Below, in pieces: positions 43,375 to 56,793 of a DNA stretch of 64,000 nucleotides (position 1 is the first letter of the stretch; each line of letters starts with the position of its first letter). Source of the stretch: Takakia lepidozioides. Lineage: Eukaryota; Streptophyta; Takakiopsida; Takakiales; Takakiaceae. The DNA is taken from positions 45,384,001 to 45,448,000 of the forward strand of contig CM060731.1 in the NCBI GenBank assembly GCA_030704615.1. The letters run 5' to 3'. The notes beneath the pieces were generated by a model. It was not told where the DNA came from and did no database searches. It saw nothing but the letters and a program-made list of their open reading frames with translations. The position numbers were made by a program, and so were the translations under genes.

Positions 43375-46300
43375 ATGGCAGACACAGCATCGGCGCTTCC
43401 AGCGTCGGTGCTGCGGAATCTGGCTGATAAACTGTATGAAAAGCGAAAAAATGCTGCTCTGGAGGTACATTCCTCCCCTCATTCCTTGGACATTCTGAAG
43501 TTTTCCATGTCTTGGATGTCAGGTCAATGTCCGTGTGTATGTATGAGTATCTTTTGTGCCAGTCGACAGGGTTAACAGGCCTTGAAGAAGGGGTGGGAGA
43601 GATGGGACTATGTACTCATTGATTGGATGGTTTACCACAAAAAGCCCTGTGATACTTGTTCTCTGGAATCCACAGTAGGCCCAGAGGATCCAGGAGACAA
43701 TAGAACAAGCGAAGCTCTGTAACTCAAAGATAAAATCGACTCCCACGACTCCCAAACATTGCACCAAGAGGGGGTGTGCTCATTCAGACGCCCTGGACGG
43801 GGCTGGGGATATTTACCATGAAAACTGAGCTCTCCCTTTTGTGATGTAAAACTCAATAAATTATTTTAAGACAGCAGAAATTGGAGGACTGTGAATCTTA
43901 GGCAAGGCTGGCTACAATGGCTTCCCTTCAAGAAAGAGCATAGTGTGTACCAGCTTCAATTTCTCCACAATTAAATTCCGAGTTGCTTATTGATGCCATC
44001 ATGGCCATAGTTGGTGGAATTACGGGCAGCTGGTAGCCTGCTTGTCAGAGTGGTAATTTGATCTTCATGTGGGTTGGACTCGAAAGTCTTTGGTATGTGC
44101 GCCTATGCGTTGTTTAGAGCATTTGCAAGCAGCTGGATTATATATCAACTTCTCCATTTTTTACGTTGAAGTTTGGTGTCCAAACCAAATTTTAGTTTTC
44201 AGGGATGGTGGAATGGGGCCACCCATAACGTGGAGTGAATACAGCACGAAAATCAACTAGATGTCTTTCAACGCTGATACAAGAATATGGCAAGATTTTT
44301 TCTTGAGAAGTATTGGCAGGTTGACTGATGATGTGGCAGTTGTACTTTCAGGTGGAGGGGGCAGTGAAGTCATTGACGGCCGCACAGGACCATGAGAAGA
44401 TTTCCAGCATCATTGCAGTCCTTACCAACGATTTTGCCCTTTCTCCTCAGGCTAATCATCGCAAGGTAATGGGCCAACCTCCTAATGTCTCAACATCTTC
44501 AGAGTGGGAGAGTGAAACAAATAAGTTGGCTCTGGGGAGCTACATACTCCAATTTGTAGGAGGAGCACGTGCAACAATTACTGAACTTCCATTGTATATG
44601 ATCAGGGAGGGTTGATCGGACTAGCGGCAGCAACAGTGGGCCTGGCATCAGAGGCTGCACAGCATCTTGAAGTAATGTTCAGTTTTTTTCACCTTTGTTC
44701 AGATTAGTGGTTTTACTTGGAGTCTTAAACAACTTTGGAGATGAATGTCTTTCACACCGATGTGTGCGTGCGCACGTGTGTGTGTAGGGGAGGCAAACTA
44801 CATAGATTGCATCCACAGATGCATGAGATGTTGTGTTCTACTTTTCCATGATCTAACTATCTTGAGGCATTTGGACATGTTGGCTCAGAAAATCGTACCC
44901 CCGGTTCTGAACTCCTTCACAGACCAGGATAGCCGTGTACGGTATTATGCCTGTGAGGCGCTCTACAACATAGCAAAGGTATTTTTTCTCTCTTTGTCCC
45001 TCTGTGCACCATTCTCTCTTTTTATTATAAAGAGGAAAAGGGCAAGAACTCATATGTAACACCTTAGGAAAGCTGGGAAAGCCACAAAGGCAACAAAGAG
45101 GCTAAAGACCCTACAAAGACCTGAAAGAGAAGCCCTCAGAAGACAAGCAACCCAAGCTTTGAGAACTAACTCCAAGTTCTAAGCATCTCCAGATGGCAAG
45201 AAGCCACCAAGTAAATGAGACACCAGGGCAACAAAAGGGACAAAGGCCCTCCAAAGGCTCATCTTTCTCTTTAAAGAAACTCTCTCTCTCTCTCCCTCTC
45301 TCTCTGCCAGTTTCCCGCTCAAACTGGGCGCGGGGTCAATGGCCACAAGGCTACGGCAAACAACAACTTATGAGTACAATCTCTGCCAGTTTCCTATCAT
45401 TCCATTAAAGTTAGTACATGCTATTTCCTCTGTTAGCAGCTCTCCTTGTACCTCTGTACGATGCTTATGTGAAGGGCTTTCTAGCGGAAATCTGGACCGA
45501 ACTAATTGTTTGTATCTAGGTAAGTCCCACTACTGGAATGAGCCCCTCACAAAGGTAGTGTCTGTTCCCTCTTGTTTTCCCATCGTGGGCACCGGGTCTA
45601 TGACCACAAGTCTACAGAAAATGTCTTATGAGTACACTCTCTCTCTGCCAGTTCCCTCTTGTTCGGCCAAGCGGGTCTCTGGCCACAAGGCTTCTGTAGA
45701 GGTCGTCTGAGGAGTATATTCTCTCTCTCACAAGGCTACAATGCTATGACAAACGTCTTATGAGTACACTCTCTGTGTGGGCCCGTGTGTCCCTTGGGTC
45801 TTTGGGCCCTGTTCAAACTACATTTCTTACTTTTTTTTTTATAATGTCTCTTTCTGTGATGGGTCCTCATGGCCTTTCTTCCTTCATTTCATTGTCTTGT
45901 CATCTTTGTGAAATCCGGTTTGATATCTACGGCCTGAGTTCCATGGTGTGCCATGGGCTGTCTGACCTTCAGGCAGCAGAATGTCCCTTTTGGCTCTGGT
46001 TTTGTTTCCTCTCTCTTGTTTTTCCATTTTGTCCCATAAATCTCCGCGGACGTTATAAAGTACCATCTCATTTCATTTCATTCATTCAATTCCTTCTCTC
46101 TGTTTGAAGATCTGTTCCAAGGTAAGTCCTACTACTGGCGTCAGCCCCTGACAAATGTAGTTTCTGTCCCTTTGTGTTCCGCTCAAACTGGGCGGACAAA
46201 CAGAGGGTCAATGGCCACAAAGTTACGGCAAACAACGTCTTATGAGTACATTCTGTATTTGCAGATTTCAATTGTTTGTACTCAGCAAATGATTATATAA

Positions 46301-49300
46301 AATACATCATTTCTCCTTGCCAAGAGCTTCTGTTTTGGCCTTGGGTCTGGTCTCTCCAATGTTCGGTGTTTCGTTTGGTAAACCAGCCTAACTCTGTCTG
46401 TACCTATGGACAAAACAGTTTACTGAACCAGAACAATTGCCAGCAATTTTATACTTAATCTGCACTTACATGGATATATCTAGTGGTAGGGTTCTGTTCT
46501 ACTACACATCAAACATAAAAAGGACATTAAGAAGGTTTTGTAGTGGAGACACTAGCCATCTGACTGCAAGATGAATTGTTGTGCCCAGAAGATAAGCCCA
46601 TCCGCTTGTTTTCTGGTATGTGCTTTTGTATTACGTACAAATGAGGGCCTACAGCAAGCTGACAGACAAGATGTTGAAAGCAAGGCAATTAATATTACAC
46701 ATTTGGTTCTCTTGTACAGGTTTCAAGAGGTGATTTCATTGTGTTTTTCAACGACATTTTTGATGCACTTTGCAAGCTTTCGGCAGACTCAGATCCCAAT
46801 GTACAAAGTGCTGCCCACCTTTTGGATCGTCTGGTTAAGGTCAGATGCAAACCTTCACCTTTTCCATACTCTTCTTTTCCAAAAGCCTTGACATTCAGCC
46901 CAAATATGAGAGTCCCTTCCTATGGGTTGCATGTTTTAGTGGCAGCGTCACAATGCAGTAGATAGGAATTAGCCTTTATTTAGTATAATCCGTCACAGCG
47001 GAGATGTAAGTCAATCTCTTGACCTCTGTAGCCCAGTCAGGTTTGGTGCCATAAACCTGCCAGTCATTTAGTTTTCTTCTATCAAATTAAGTGTCATGCA
47101 ATCTGAATCTACAAGCGTAATGTTAAGTTTGTAGAGGGCCACATCCAGAGTTGAAGGTACCTGCTTGTTCAACTGTTTCTCTTTTGAGCTCATCGTGTGA
47201 GAGTGTGCAATCCTATACACAGGACAACAGTGAATTTGAGTTTGGCTTTGACATACTTAGGATTGGACTTGATTATAGTTACATGTGTGATTCAGGATAT
47301 TGTGACGGAAAGCGATCAATTCAGGTCTGCTGACTCACTTGGTTCACGTATTCATAGTTTGATTTTACATTTGGGTATGAGTTTTGTAGCTTTTTGAAGC
47401 CCTTGTTGGAGGCCTCTTTCTAGCAGTTTACTTCATTTAATCTTTTTTTTTTCAGAACCTGCAGCAAGTGAAATAGCCGAACAACTTACCCTGTATGCAC
47501 TACAAGGTGTTCATTGTATACCTCAGTTCTTACGACTAAGGAAATTAGACAACCTCAAGTTTGGTGGGTTCTGTGCAGCTAGACACGTTCTCCAAGCACA
47601 ATGTCACGAAAGGTCTCATTGTGCTCTAAATGTATGCTGAATATGTGGATGATGTGTGTGTGGCAGCATCGAGGAGTTCATTCCGCTGCTGAGAGAGCGC
47701 ATGAATGTGCTGAACCCCTTTGTGCGACAGTTCCTGGTCGGATGGATCACTGTCTTGGACAGTGTCCCCGACATTGACATGCTTGGGTTCCTCCCAGATT
47801 TTCTTGATGGTGGGTGTTTCTTCGGGGTAGCAAATGCCACTCTGTATTCGGTATGTTATTATTGTTAGAGTGTGTGGTTGACCTGGCTTATGTATGCTTC
47901 GAATGGCAGGGTTGTTCAACATGCTCAGTGATTCCAGCCATGAGATTCGTCAACAGGCTGATTCAGCCCTGTCAGAGTTTCTTCAGGAGATAAAGAATGC
48001 CCCGGTAAATCCCTTATATATTTCATTGGTTTTATTGTTGACATAATTGTTCAGCTCTGTTTTAGTGGGTGCAATTAGGTAGACAGATCTTCATCCCCTT
48101 GCATGAGAGTCTGTTGGCAGTTCTAAATTACTGCTATTTTGAGGGTGACAATCCTGGCCCAATCTGTAGACTCAATTGGCTTTGAATGACTACCTTTGTG
48201 TTCTAATACTGGCAGTCACTGGGTGGTTGGGCAGTCGGTGGATTATGGAAGGATGGCAGAAATTCTTGTGCAAAGGGCAGGATCACCTGATGAATTCACG
48301 CGCCTTACTTCCATTACCTGGGTAGGTTTGCATTCATCTTATCTGGCGTTCAACGCGTGCCTTGTTGTTGTATCTGGGGGTCTCCTAGGTGGAAAAAGTG
48401 AAATATAAAAGGAAGCTGCTCAGTAAGATGTTCTGTTACTCCATTGACAGTGATTGACCATGTTCTGGAAATCTTTTTGGAATCTGACCAGGACAATTGA
48501 CGTTGTTGCACAGGTCAATGAGTTTGTGAAGCTGGGAGGAGACCAGCTGATGCCCTATTATGCGGACATTCTTGGAGCAGTTTTACCTGCCATATCTGAC
48601 AAGGAGGAAAAGATTCGAGCTGTAAGTCTACGATCAGCCTGTATGCAGGTTGAACAGAAATGGTTGACAAAAGTGTTTATACAAGGCAGTGGTTATGTGG
48701 GATTGGGTAGGTTGCGAGTGAAACAAATGAAGAGCTGCGGGCTATTAAAGCGGAAACAGCAGAGGGATTTGACATTGGCGCAGTTCTGGTTATTGCAAGA
48801 AGGTGGCACCTCTATAAGTTAGTCGCTCAGTTGTGCCACTCTTCTCACAACTCTTTGGAGCTCTAGAGGATGCTAAAGAGCTGAAATGGTTATATTAGTC
48901 CACTTTTTCCAGCCTTGATCGGTACGACAATGTAAAAATGATATGGATTCATTCCTTGTATGTAACTATATCTCCTCCTTGATCACCTCCCCTGTAATTT
49001 GAGCAGTGAAACCCTTTTTATGATTTAAGTTGTTTGACAGTCGTAAGTTGAGGGTTGGCTTGTTGACAGGGAGCTTGGAAGTGACTGGGAGGCAACGCGG
49101 TTAGAGGCATTGCGCTGGATTTCAGTGCTTTTGGAAAGGCATCGCACTGAGGTGGGTTGTGCTATTGGAATATGAGAGGGGAGGACTCTCACCACTTCAT
49201 TTGTTATTGTCTTTTGAGCTGGTGACCCTTATACATGCTGTGAGTGGAGGACCATCTCTTCGTACCTATAACTCCAAGTTTGGTGGCGCTTAAACAGCAG

Positions 49301-52300
49301 GAGTTTGAGTTTGTGATCCAGATTGTGAGTGCTTCATATTGTGTTCTTACTTTTGGCATAAAATTGAGCCTATTAGGCAATATTTATCTAATCAAAATCT
49401 GTGGGTCGTTTCTATGTGCAGGTTCTCTCGTTTCTGGATGACATATTCCCTGCTTTGCTTCAGTCTTTGTCAGACTCATCCGATGAAGTGATCCCCTTAC
49501 TCCTCTCTGTCAGTTCTATGTTTAGATTGAGTTAGAAACTCGACCTGTGTCGGCTTAGTGGTGCCTGTGGGCCACTAGTTTGGTGCTGAGTCAGTGCTGA
49601 GTCTGTGCCAGTTCTTTGCGTCGTGACTTTCTCTTTTCTGCCTTCTCTCCAATTGGATATGTCCGTGGATCTGTTGTGAAGGCTTCTGCAAGGATGGATG
49701 AAAATTGTGCTCGTTGCAGTAGAGATGAAAACTGGCAGTTACCTTAATGGCTATATCTCAATGAAATAGCTACTTGACATATTCTGTGCATCTCAGGGCC
49801 CACTCAAAGCTTGATGGGTTGCGTTCTCTACTTATCTATCCCACAATTGCTTTCTCATATGTGAATTGTGGTGGGGCCAAGAAAACCAGGTGGTGTTGCT
49901 GGTGTTGGAGGTCCAAGCCTGCATAGCCCAGGACACACAACACTTCCGCCATCTCATGGTCTTTCTTGTCCACCGATTCAACAGTGAGCACTCCCTTCTT
50001 GAAAAGTATGTACTCATATCAGTCCCAGTGTGGTTATTGTGGGGATTGTCGTTTGTTGCATTTGTGATCTCTTACACGTTCAGGAATTGTTCAGGCAGAG
50101 ATCTCTCAACTGGGAACTTTGCCTTTACGATCGCAAATGGATGTTTTGCAGGAGAGGGACATTGGCATTGCGCCGATTATGCATGTTGCTGGATGCAGAA
50201 CGGGTATACCGTGAGCTGGCCATCATTCTGGAAGGGGAGGCTGACCTTGAGTTTGCCACCATCATGGTTCAGGTCGGTTTTCCGTGCACCTTGGAGCTTC
50301 AGTTTTGATCCTTGTCACTCTGGTTACTTATTTCAGCCCTGTAATGATGGCGACGGTTTGCTCCTTTGTATTTTGCTTATATTTATAATCTTTATTGGGT
50401 GCAGGCACTAAATTTGATCCTTCTTACTGCGTCTGAGCTGGCAGACTTGAGGTCCCTTTTGAAGCAATCACTCACAAATCCAGCAGGTTGCAATTTGTTT
50501 GTTGCACTATATTCATCATGGTGCCACTCACCCATGGCCACCATCAGTCTGTGCTTGCTTGCCCAGGTATGTTCTGAACCTTCAGAAATGAACCAGACAA
50601 GTGGTTGAAGAAAGAGAAGATGAGAAGGGATCTATTTGGAGTTTATTAAACATTCATTGCTTTTTTGTGCAGCAATGACACTTGTATGGCGTTGCTCTTC
50701 TTGACTCTTCAGGTGGAGGGATTGTACATGCCAACTTCATTAAAAAGGTCTGGAGGTGACTGGTGGTGCATCCTGTATAGAGCATAAAACCTACACAATG
50801 AGACCTTGAAATGGAAGGCTTCGTAAACAAAGGGTGCTGGACTGAAAAATGATGATTAGCTTGTGGTTTTCTACAGGCCTACCAGCATGCAAGCTCTGTG
50901 ATTCAGTCATTGGGAGAGTCAGACATCAATGTTAATTTGTTGGTGCAAGTTGACAAGCTGGTGCGGTTACTGGAAACTCCCATTTTCGCCTACTTAAGAC
51001 TGCAGGTAATGATGGGAATGTGATTATAGTGGGCTTGGCTGAGGGTCTCTGTTTTATTTGTCCAAATACATACTGAAAGAAGAACTACTTAACTGAGAGC
51101 AACCATCAAAAGCAGAGGTGGTCCCCCACACCCACCCAAAGAGGGGGGTTCAACTTCCAAATACTTGTTTATTCACTCCAAATGGATTTGAATCATCTTT
51201 TCATTTTTATACTAGTAAGGTTCTTTGGAACGTTCACAAAATGTATGCTAGATATAGCATGAGAGCAGATTATATCCTTAAAAACTGTTTGAGCAAGCAG
51301 GACAATTGCCTTCACCACTGATGCTAACGAACATCTGGGGGTGGTGGGATGGGCCAAAGTTGCTAGAGCCTGGGCGTTATCCAACATTGCTGAAGACACT
51401 CTATGGCCTTCTTATGCTACTGCCTCAGGTACTTTGCAATTTTCCATGGATGGAGGGAGGGAGGTTCCTTTGGCTTTGTAAGTCACAAGCACCAAGTTGG
51501 CACAGGTTTGAGCTTTGTTGTTGACGTCGTAAGAGGTATTCTGAAAATCCATCATGGAAGTCTTCCTGAGATTTGTTGGGATTGAGGGGGATACTGACAT
51601 CCTCCTTATTGCTACCCTGCCTTTTACCCACAGCAAAGTTCAGCGTTTAAAATCCTCAGGACAAGACTGAAGACTGTGCCTGCACACACGTTTATGCACA
51701 TTCAACCCCAACCATCAAGCAGTGAATTTCCAGGATTGAGTGCAATCCGGCGAACTGCCTCTGGTGGAGCTTATACCCAGATTCTCTCACACATTCCAGC
51801 CATCCCAACTGGCTCTCAGATCAGTGAGGATGGTGATAAAAACACAGATATGAGCAATGGTGCAACTGGCATCAACTTTGGTGCGCAGTTGAAGCAATTT
51901 GAGCACATGCAACACCAACATCGCCTGCACCGGGTTACACAGTCGCAGGGCAAACCACCCCGCAAGCCACCACTTGCGCCGGCTCAGGTTTGTCTTCCTG
52001 CAGTGGTCTTTCGTTGTTTGCTCTCACGAGTTTACTTGTATTTGTTGATGGAAATCTTCAAGACAAAGAGTTGGATTCACAAATTATGGACAATTGTGCA
52101 GTCAGTTGCATCAGTTGTGCAGAATATGTGTGAGGCAATTCAGTCATGCTTGCATCTCTTATGACCGAAAATGGAGGCAAAGTTCATTAGTGTCAATGGT
52201 GGAGACTGGTATGATAGGTTGGCTGAAGCGGTTGTTGGTGTATGAAGAGAGTTGATGGTCTGACAAGGTGTCCACCTTCCAAATGGAAGGCAGTAGCCAC

Positions 52301-52569
52301 TTGGGGTGAAATGACACCATATGTTATGCCTGCTTCAGCAGGAGTCTTCTTCCGTTGATGGTCTGAGTGGTTCATGCATGTCACTCCCTATCTGGTTCAC
52401 TATCTTATTGTCAGCTTTTAAGTGGGAAAATTTTAGCTTTCTGTGTCCCCATTACGCTGGTTTTATTGCGTTGTTGCAGAATGGACAAAGGGCAGAAGAT
52501 GGGGGTGAGTCCAGGAGACTAAGAGGAGCACCAGATCTACGTTTGCCTCCAAGATCCTGGCGTGGCTAA
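43375..52569 (+). CDS. VAC14: VAC14 homologue, scaffold of the PI(3,5)P2 kinase complex
   Basis: Twenty exons in consistent phase encode about 740 residues: 43375-43464, 44352-44465, 44606-44671, 44889-44978, 46720-46839, 47296-47324, 47667-47809, 47910-48004, 48235-48321, 48514-48621, 48711-48802, 49070-49151, 49422-49487, 49890-50005, 50152-50272, 50405-50566, 50877-51005, 51360-51428, 51634-51987, 52480-52569. VAC14 is a HEAT-repeat scaffold that holds FAB1/PIKfyve and SAC/FIG4 on endosome and vacuole membranes. Hallmarks are [117 protein letters not shown] and, in the conserved Vac14 C-terminal domain, [40 protein letters not shown] and [20 protein letters not shown]. The tail is Gln/His/Pro-rich and variable. 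The length equals other plant VAC14 proteins. The longest intron (44979-46719) is full of repeats. Confidence 0.95.
45200..46265 (+). repeat. Cluster of dispersed repeat family B inside VAC14 intron 4
   Basis: At least four partial copies (about 45310-45400, 45520-45640, 45655-45775, 46120-46262) share CACTACTGG-AGCCCC, TCACAAAGGTAGTGTCTGT, TTCCGCTCAAACTGGGC, GGGTCAATGGCCACAAGGC and CAAACAACGTCTTATGAGTA. Another copy is at 20560-20700. The units are interrupted by CT-rich runs. No coding capacity. Confidence 0.7.
45900..46092 (+). mobile_element. Putative LINE/SINE 3' end, copy 1
   Basis: A pyrimidine-rich block ends CCGCGGACGTTATAAAGTAC followed by a CATTT-type microsatellite tail (TCATTTCATTTCATTCATTC). 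The same CCGCGGACGTTATAAA box with CACCATTCCATTTC lies at 57430-57470. The shared end plus short-repeat tail looks like a retroposon 3' terminus; the family is unknown. Confidence 0.4.
52245..52325 (+). mobile_element. SINE family 1 fragment in the last VAC14 intron
   Basis: GGTGTCCACCTTCCAAATGG, AAGGCAGTAGCCACTT and GGTGAAATGACACCATA match the body and tail of the SINE at 640-800 in plus orientation. The tRNA-like head is decayed. It lies between exons 19 and 20 of VAC14. Confidence 0.6.
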
Positions 52570-53630
52570 TGTGAACTCTTTTTTGTTACCTGTCTCGGTC
52601 CATTCTGCAGATACAACAGTCAAAACACACCGCAGCCTATGCCTTTCAAGTGATACATGATTTCTTCAACCTCCCCCGACTGTTCATCTGTGTACTGAGT
52701 ATTTCGGATTGATGGATGTCCGACCCTGGTGACAAGACCACAGGAAGCTTGGCAGACCTTTTCTACCTCTTTCCCTCTGTAAATTGTAAGGCTTGGTAAT
52801 CCAAAGTTACCAGTGGTGATAACAGACAAGTTTTGCTGGATATAATAAGGGATTGGGACATTGCTTTATTTAGGGGCTTACCCACCAGAAGACATTGCGG
52901 CTGCCCATGTCGCATAACCCTAAGTGCTCGGAAAACCTTCTTGAATCTCAAAGAGAGAAAAATACAGCTCAATGTGGTATATGCTGGGTAAGAGCATATG
53001 GGCAAACTAGACTGACCTTGTAGGGCTATGAGGGGGAGGATTCTTTGTCCGGATTTGCTATTTACTTGGCCACGGTACATAGTGTGAAGGTATCTGAATT
53101 TACTTGTTACAATCTAATGATTTCCGAGTTTCATGGTTGCGGGTTATTTGATCTCACGTTCTTTAGTATACAAGGTTAACGCACAGTTAACCATGGGGTG
53201 ATACAATCAGTTTGTAAGTGGTTTATGTGCTGAAAAGAAACGCTTCTAGCATTTCAAGATCGCATGGTCTGTGTTGGCATGGTTTGCATTTGCATGCGGG
53301 TTTCAAAGGCTTGCAGTTGAGAAGTGATTGCTGGGTGCAACATCAATAACTGGCTTTTTGTCAGACTGGTTGTCCATCTTTAGTAGACTTATTACAAATC
53401 TGATCAAGGCCCCAGCATCAATGAAGCCTGGAAAAGACTGGAAATCTGAAGATCTGAAGTGGATGCAACTGCACCAAACCGCCCTAGTGCAGCAAGTTTT
53501 GTCTCTTTCAGTACCATGGTTTGTGAGACCCACGTAAAGGCCAAAATGACACAAGCTTGGGTAACTCTACCTACTCCAACAATTGAGTCGATGTTTCGTA
53601 TGTCTAGAAACTGGTATACACATTTGCTGG
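52570..53630. other. VAC14 3' flank
   Basis: No gene recognised; contains the presumed VAC14 3' UTR. Confidence 0.4.
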
Positions 53631-53634
53631 TTAA

Positions 53635-54577
53635 CCCTTCAAGGACGAGCCTGTTTTTGGTGGGCCCCGTCTAAAACCAGACATACCCTCACGGATGAGG
53701 GTGTATCTCCCATTGGACAAACATCTGAGGGGATGAACCGTTCCAAAGTCATCCTACCTACTTCATGCACCTCAAGTAAAAATTTCAGGAGAATTGACCA
53801 TCTAAAGTGGAAGATTATAACAAAAATTCCAGGCTTTTTTTTTCTGCTGGATATATTTTCAACGTGAAAATTTGTGGGGCAATTTGTGAGGGAATCCAAA
53901 TTCCTCTCGTCATGTTGTTGTTTGCCTACCTACCGAGTTACCCTGGAAAAAAAATTCCACATTCTAAGCTGTTTGTAGGCAAACATTGAAACCCTACTTG
54001 AATCCCAGCTCCGGCCAAGAATTGCCGGAGCCGGTGGACATTGCCGGCCAAAAAATCCGGCCACGTCATCACAAACCAAGGAAGTCACGGGGCCCTCCAC
54101 CCTGCGTTTCAGCGCTCTCCCTCCATGACCTGCCTACGGCCACCTGATTGGGCCACGCACCTAAACCCTACGCGGGTGAGAATCTCCCGCCCCCGCTACC
54201 CGCCACCTGATTGGGCCACGTGCCTGGCGTTTCGCGCGTGCCCGGGGTCCGCGCTGTCCGCACGGGCGGACATGCAGCCCCCCGCTGTCACCCGCTGCCG
54301 GCAAACGCCCACCCCCCCCCCCAATCCTGCCTGCCACGTCTGCCAGTCAACCTGCTGACGGGCCCAAACCACAGGATTTTGGGTACCCCTCCAGATTCCA
54401 AAAAATCCTGACGGCGGGGGATTAGATTTTTTAGGGTGCGATCAACACAGGGGGCCGTAAATATTTATGGGCTACACTTTTCGTTCAGGAATCGTCTTCA
54501 TCCGACATGATCTGCGCATTTATCATCCAATCGAAATTTCGACCCGACCCGATACGGGTCGCCTCGTCCTTGAAGGG
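53635..54577. mobile_element. Non-autonomous piggyBac-like element (943 bp) with TTAA duplications
   Basis: The element is flanked by TTAA at 53631-53634 and 54578-54581, the target site of the piggyBac superfamily. Its ends are a perfect 15-bp inverted repeat, CCCTTCAAGGACGAG at 53635-53649 and its complement at 54563-54577. Inside each end is a short hairpin: ATACCCTCA/TGAGGGTGTAT near 53683-53708, and CGACCCG/CGGGTCG near 54545-54561. A GTTTGCCTAC/GTAGGCAAAC pair lies at about 53925-53985. The right half is strongly GC-rich (54000-54420) in an AT-rich neighbourhood. It encodes no transposase, so mobilisation in trans by a piggyBac transposase is inferred. Confidence 0.85.
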
Positions 54578-54581
54578 TTAA

Positions 54582-56790
54582 GCTCTGAATTATTTATTGA
54601 ATTGTTTGTGTTAGATCTCTACTGTTTTCCAAATGGAAATTGGTTTGATGTGGCTGAAAAGCCACCTCATCATGGAATGCCTAAAGCTGCCAGTTCACTG
54701 TGCAGGAATCCAGACAACCAAACAGTGAGACAATTGGACTGACATTAGTCACCACATTGTTCACCCTTACAGATAGGCCACAGTTTGAATCTGTGATCAC
54801 ACCTCCGAATTGTTGGTTGCTACGTTGCTACCCCTTCCTTTGTGGTAACTGATCCTCCCTAGATCTGGGTAGTGTGCTAACTGCTAACCCCTTCATCCAC
54901 TTTCCCTTTGATGAAGACATGGGAAGAAGAGAAAGAAATACAGGAACTTTATTATGTCCACAGAAAGAAACTTTATCCATCCATGGGTAGCCTTCTAGAA
55001 CAAAGAGCTTACTGGATCAAGAGAGTGCGGATCAAGAGAGTGAGACTCCTAGAATATGTCTAAAGATGAAAAGCTAAGGATTCACTTCTTCCTCGGACCA
55101 CACAGTACTTCCATCAGCTGATTTTTCAGAGATCTTGAATAATATGCGGCGATTTTCCTTTGAATGATAGTAGTCAACCTGCATGGAAAACTCTCTCAGA
55201 GCTTAGTTGTAGCTGAAGCCATTCCAACATTGATCCTTCTCTACAACCCTCAAAGGCACACTTCTCATGTAACCCAATATGAGAAATAACATAGTTCACG
55301 CCAGACCCACACCTACGATGCACCAGATGTTCCAGTAACACTGAGAAAGGGGTGGCAGGGGGATATATGATATACAGGTTAATCACTTAACAACACCCAC
55401 ACTATTTACAGGACAGGAAGAGAGACCTCCTCTGGTTCAAGAGTCAGAACACAGAAAGTGTCGAGTGGTCCCTGTACTGGGTCTAACTCGGGCTGTTCCC
55501 CTTCTGTAGACTTGGGGTGGCCTGGGTGAGGGGCTGCAAATCCTGATCTGGACCTGGGCGAACTGTGAAACCACGCCTTCTCCCTCAACTTTGCACATTT
55601 GCCACAGCAAACCCAGATATGAGATTCTCCTAACTCTGCCTTTCTGAGTACATGTAGGCACAGTTAACTCTAGACTTACATTGTGGTCTTCACATTCTGA
55701 GGGTAGTCTCAGACCATAATAACTCTGGTTTCTAGTTATTGCAGTCCCCACAAAAGGCTTGATGCCTACCTTACTCTGCATGCAAATGTATGGTAAACTG
55801 GAGGTCGACTGCAAGTAAAACTCCGAAACGGGAACCTAAAATATCTTCAAGCGCATTTGTGCCTGCCCAGTTCTACAAAGTCATAGCTACACCAAATATT
55901 GCATGATACACAAAGTAGTCTACATACACCACAAGACCTTGTATTGTGTTGGTTTTCTCTCATTTCTTGTACTCATACCTCCAACCAAACCCGAGTTGGA
56001 AATTAAGTTGTACGATATCCACCTCAACCAAATCTCTTAAACCCAGAACCCTTTCCATAGTAGCTCACTGATTAATAATATTTTTTGAAGCATGTAGTGA
56101 ACGTACTCATAAGAAGCATGAAGAGACATAGAAGGAAAGATAAGTCCAACCAATTGCTTCGAAGGGTTGGACTCAGTATCACCAATGAGATCCAAAATCC
56201 CATGAATACGGAACTGCTCCCATGAATCGCTGAAGTAGTAACAAATCTGCCCACGATGGTCATCTTGTCAATAATGTACTCTCTCACAGAACCTGAAGCC
56301 ACATGCCATGATACAAAGGCCAATTTTTTTTTAAAATTACGGCCAGGATAGAGAGACTCTTCCTGGCACTTTCAGTAACCACTGGTTGCCTTTGGTGTGG
56401 CCCTGCTGAGGCTTTATCTTCGCCCTCATCTTGTGCTTTGATGAAGGATGAAGGCGGGTGTCTCCTGGCTTCTGTCCTCCAAGATCTTTTTTTCCTTGGA
56501 AGGCGGTTTGCTCAACCACCCCCACTCTGCAATTGGGTGTGCTTCCTTTCTTGGCATGCTAAGTTGTGATGGAGGTCCGTGGTACATTACGTTTGATCTT
56601 AGGTTTTCTCATCACTAAAACATGGATATATACACTGAGCTCCTGCAGAAGCACAACTCTAGTGCAAGAAAATGATGAAAACAAGGTGTACGATATATCA
56701 AAACTATGATGGAAATGTTTGTGCACATCCCTGACATACCTCCCCCATAGGACAGTGCTTGATCTCTTCAACCTGCAACCATGGAAAGAA
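54582..56790. other. Long interval without recognised genes
   Basis: No coding sequence supported. A tRNA-like stretch at about 54770-54830 (minus strand ATTCAAACTG box) is too weak to call a SINE. Minus-strand frames at 55437-55814 and 56072-56323 show no family features. Confidence 0.35.
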
Positions 56791-56793
56791 AGG

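Noticed and set aside
54770-54830. Possible third tRNA-like SINE head
   Set aside because: Box matches are weak and no second copy was found in the window.
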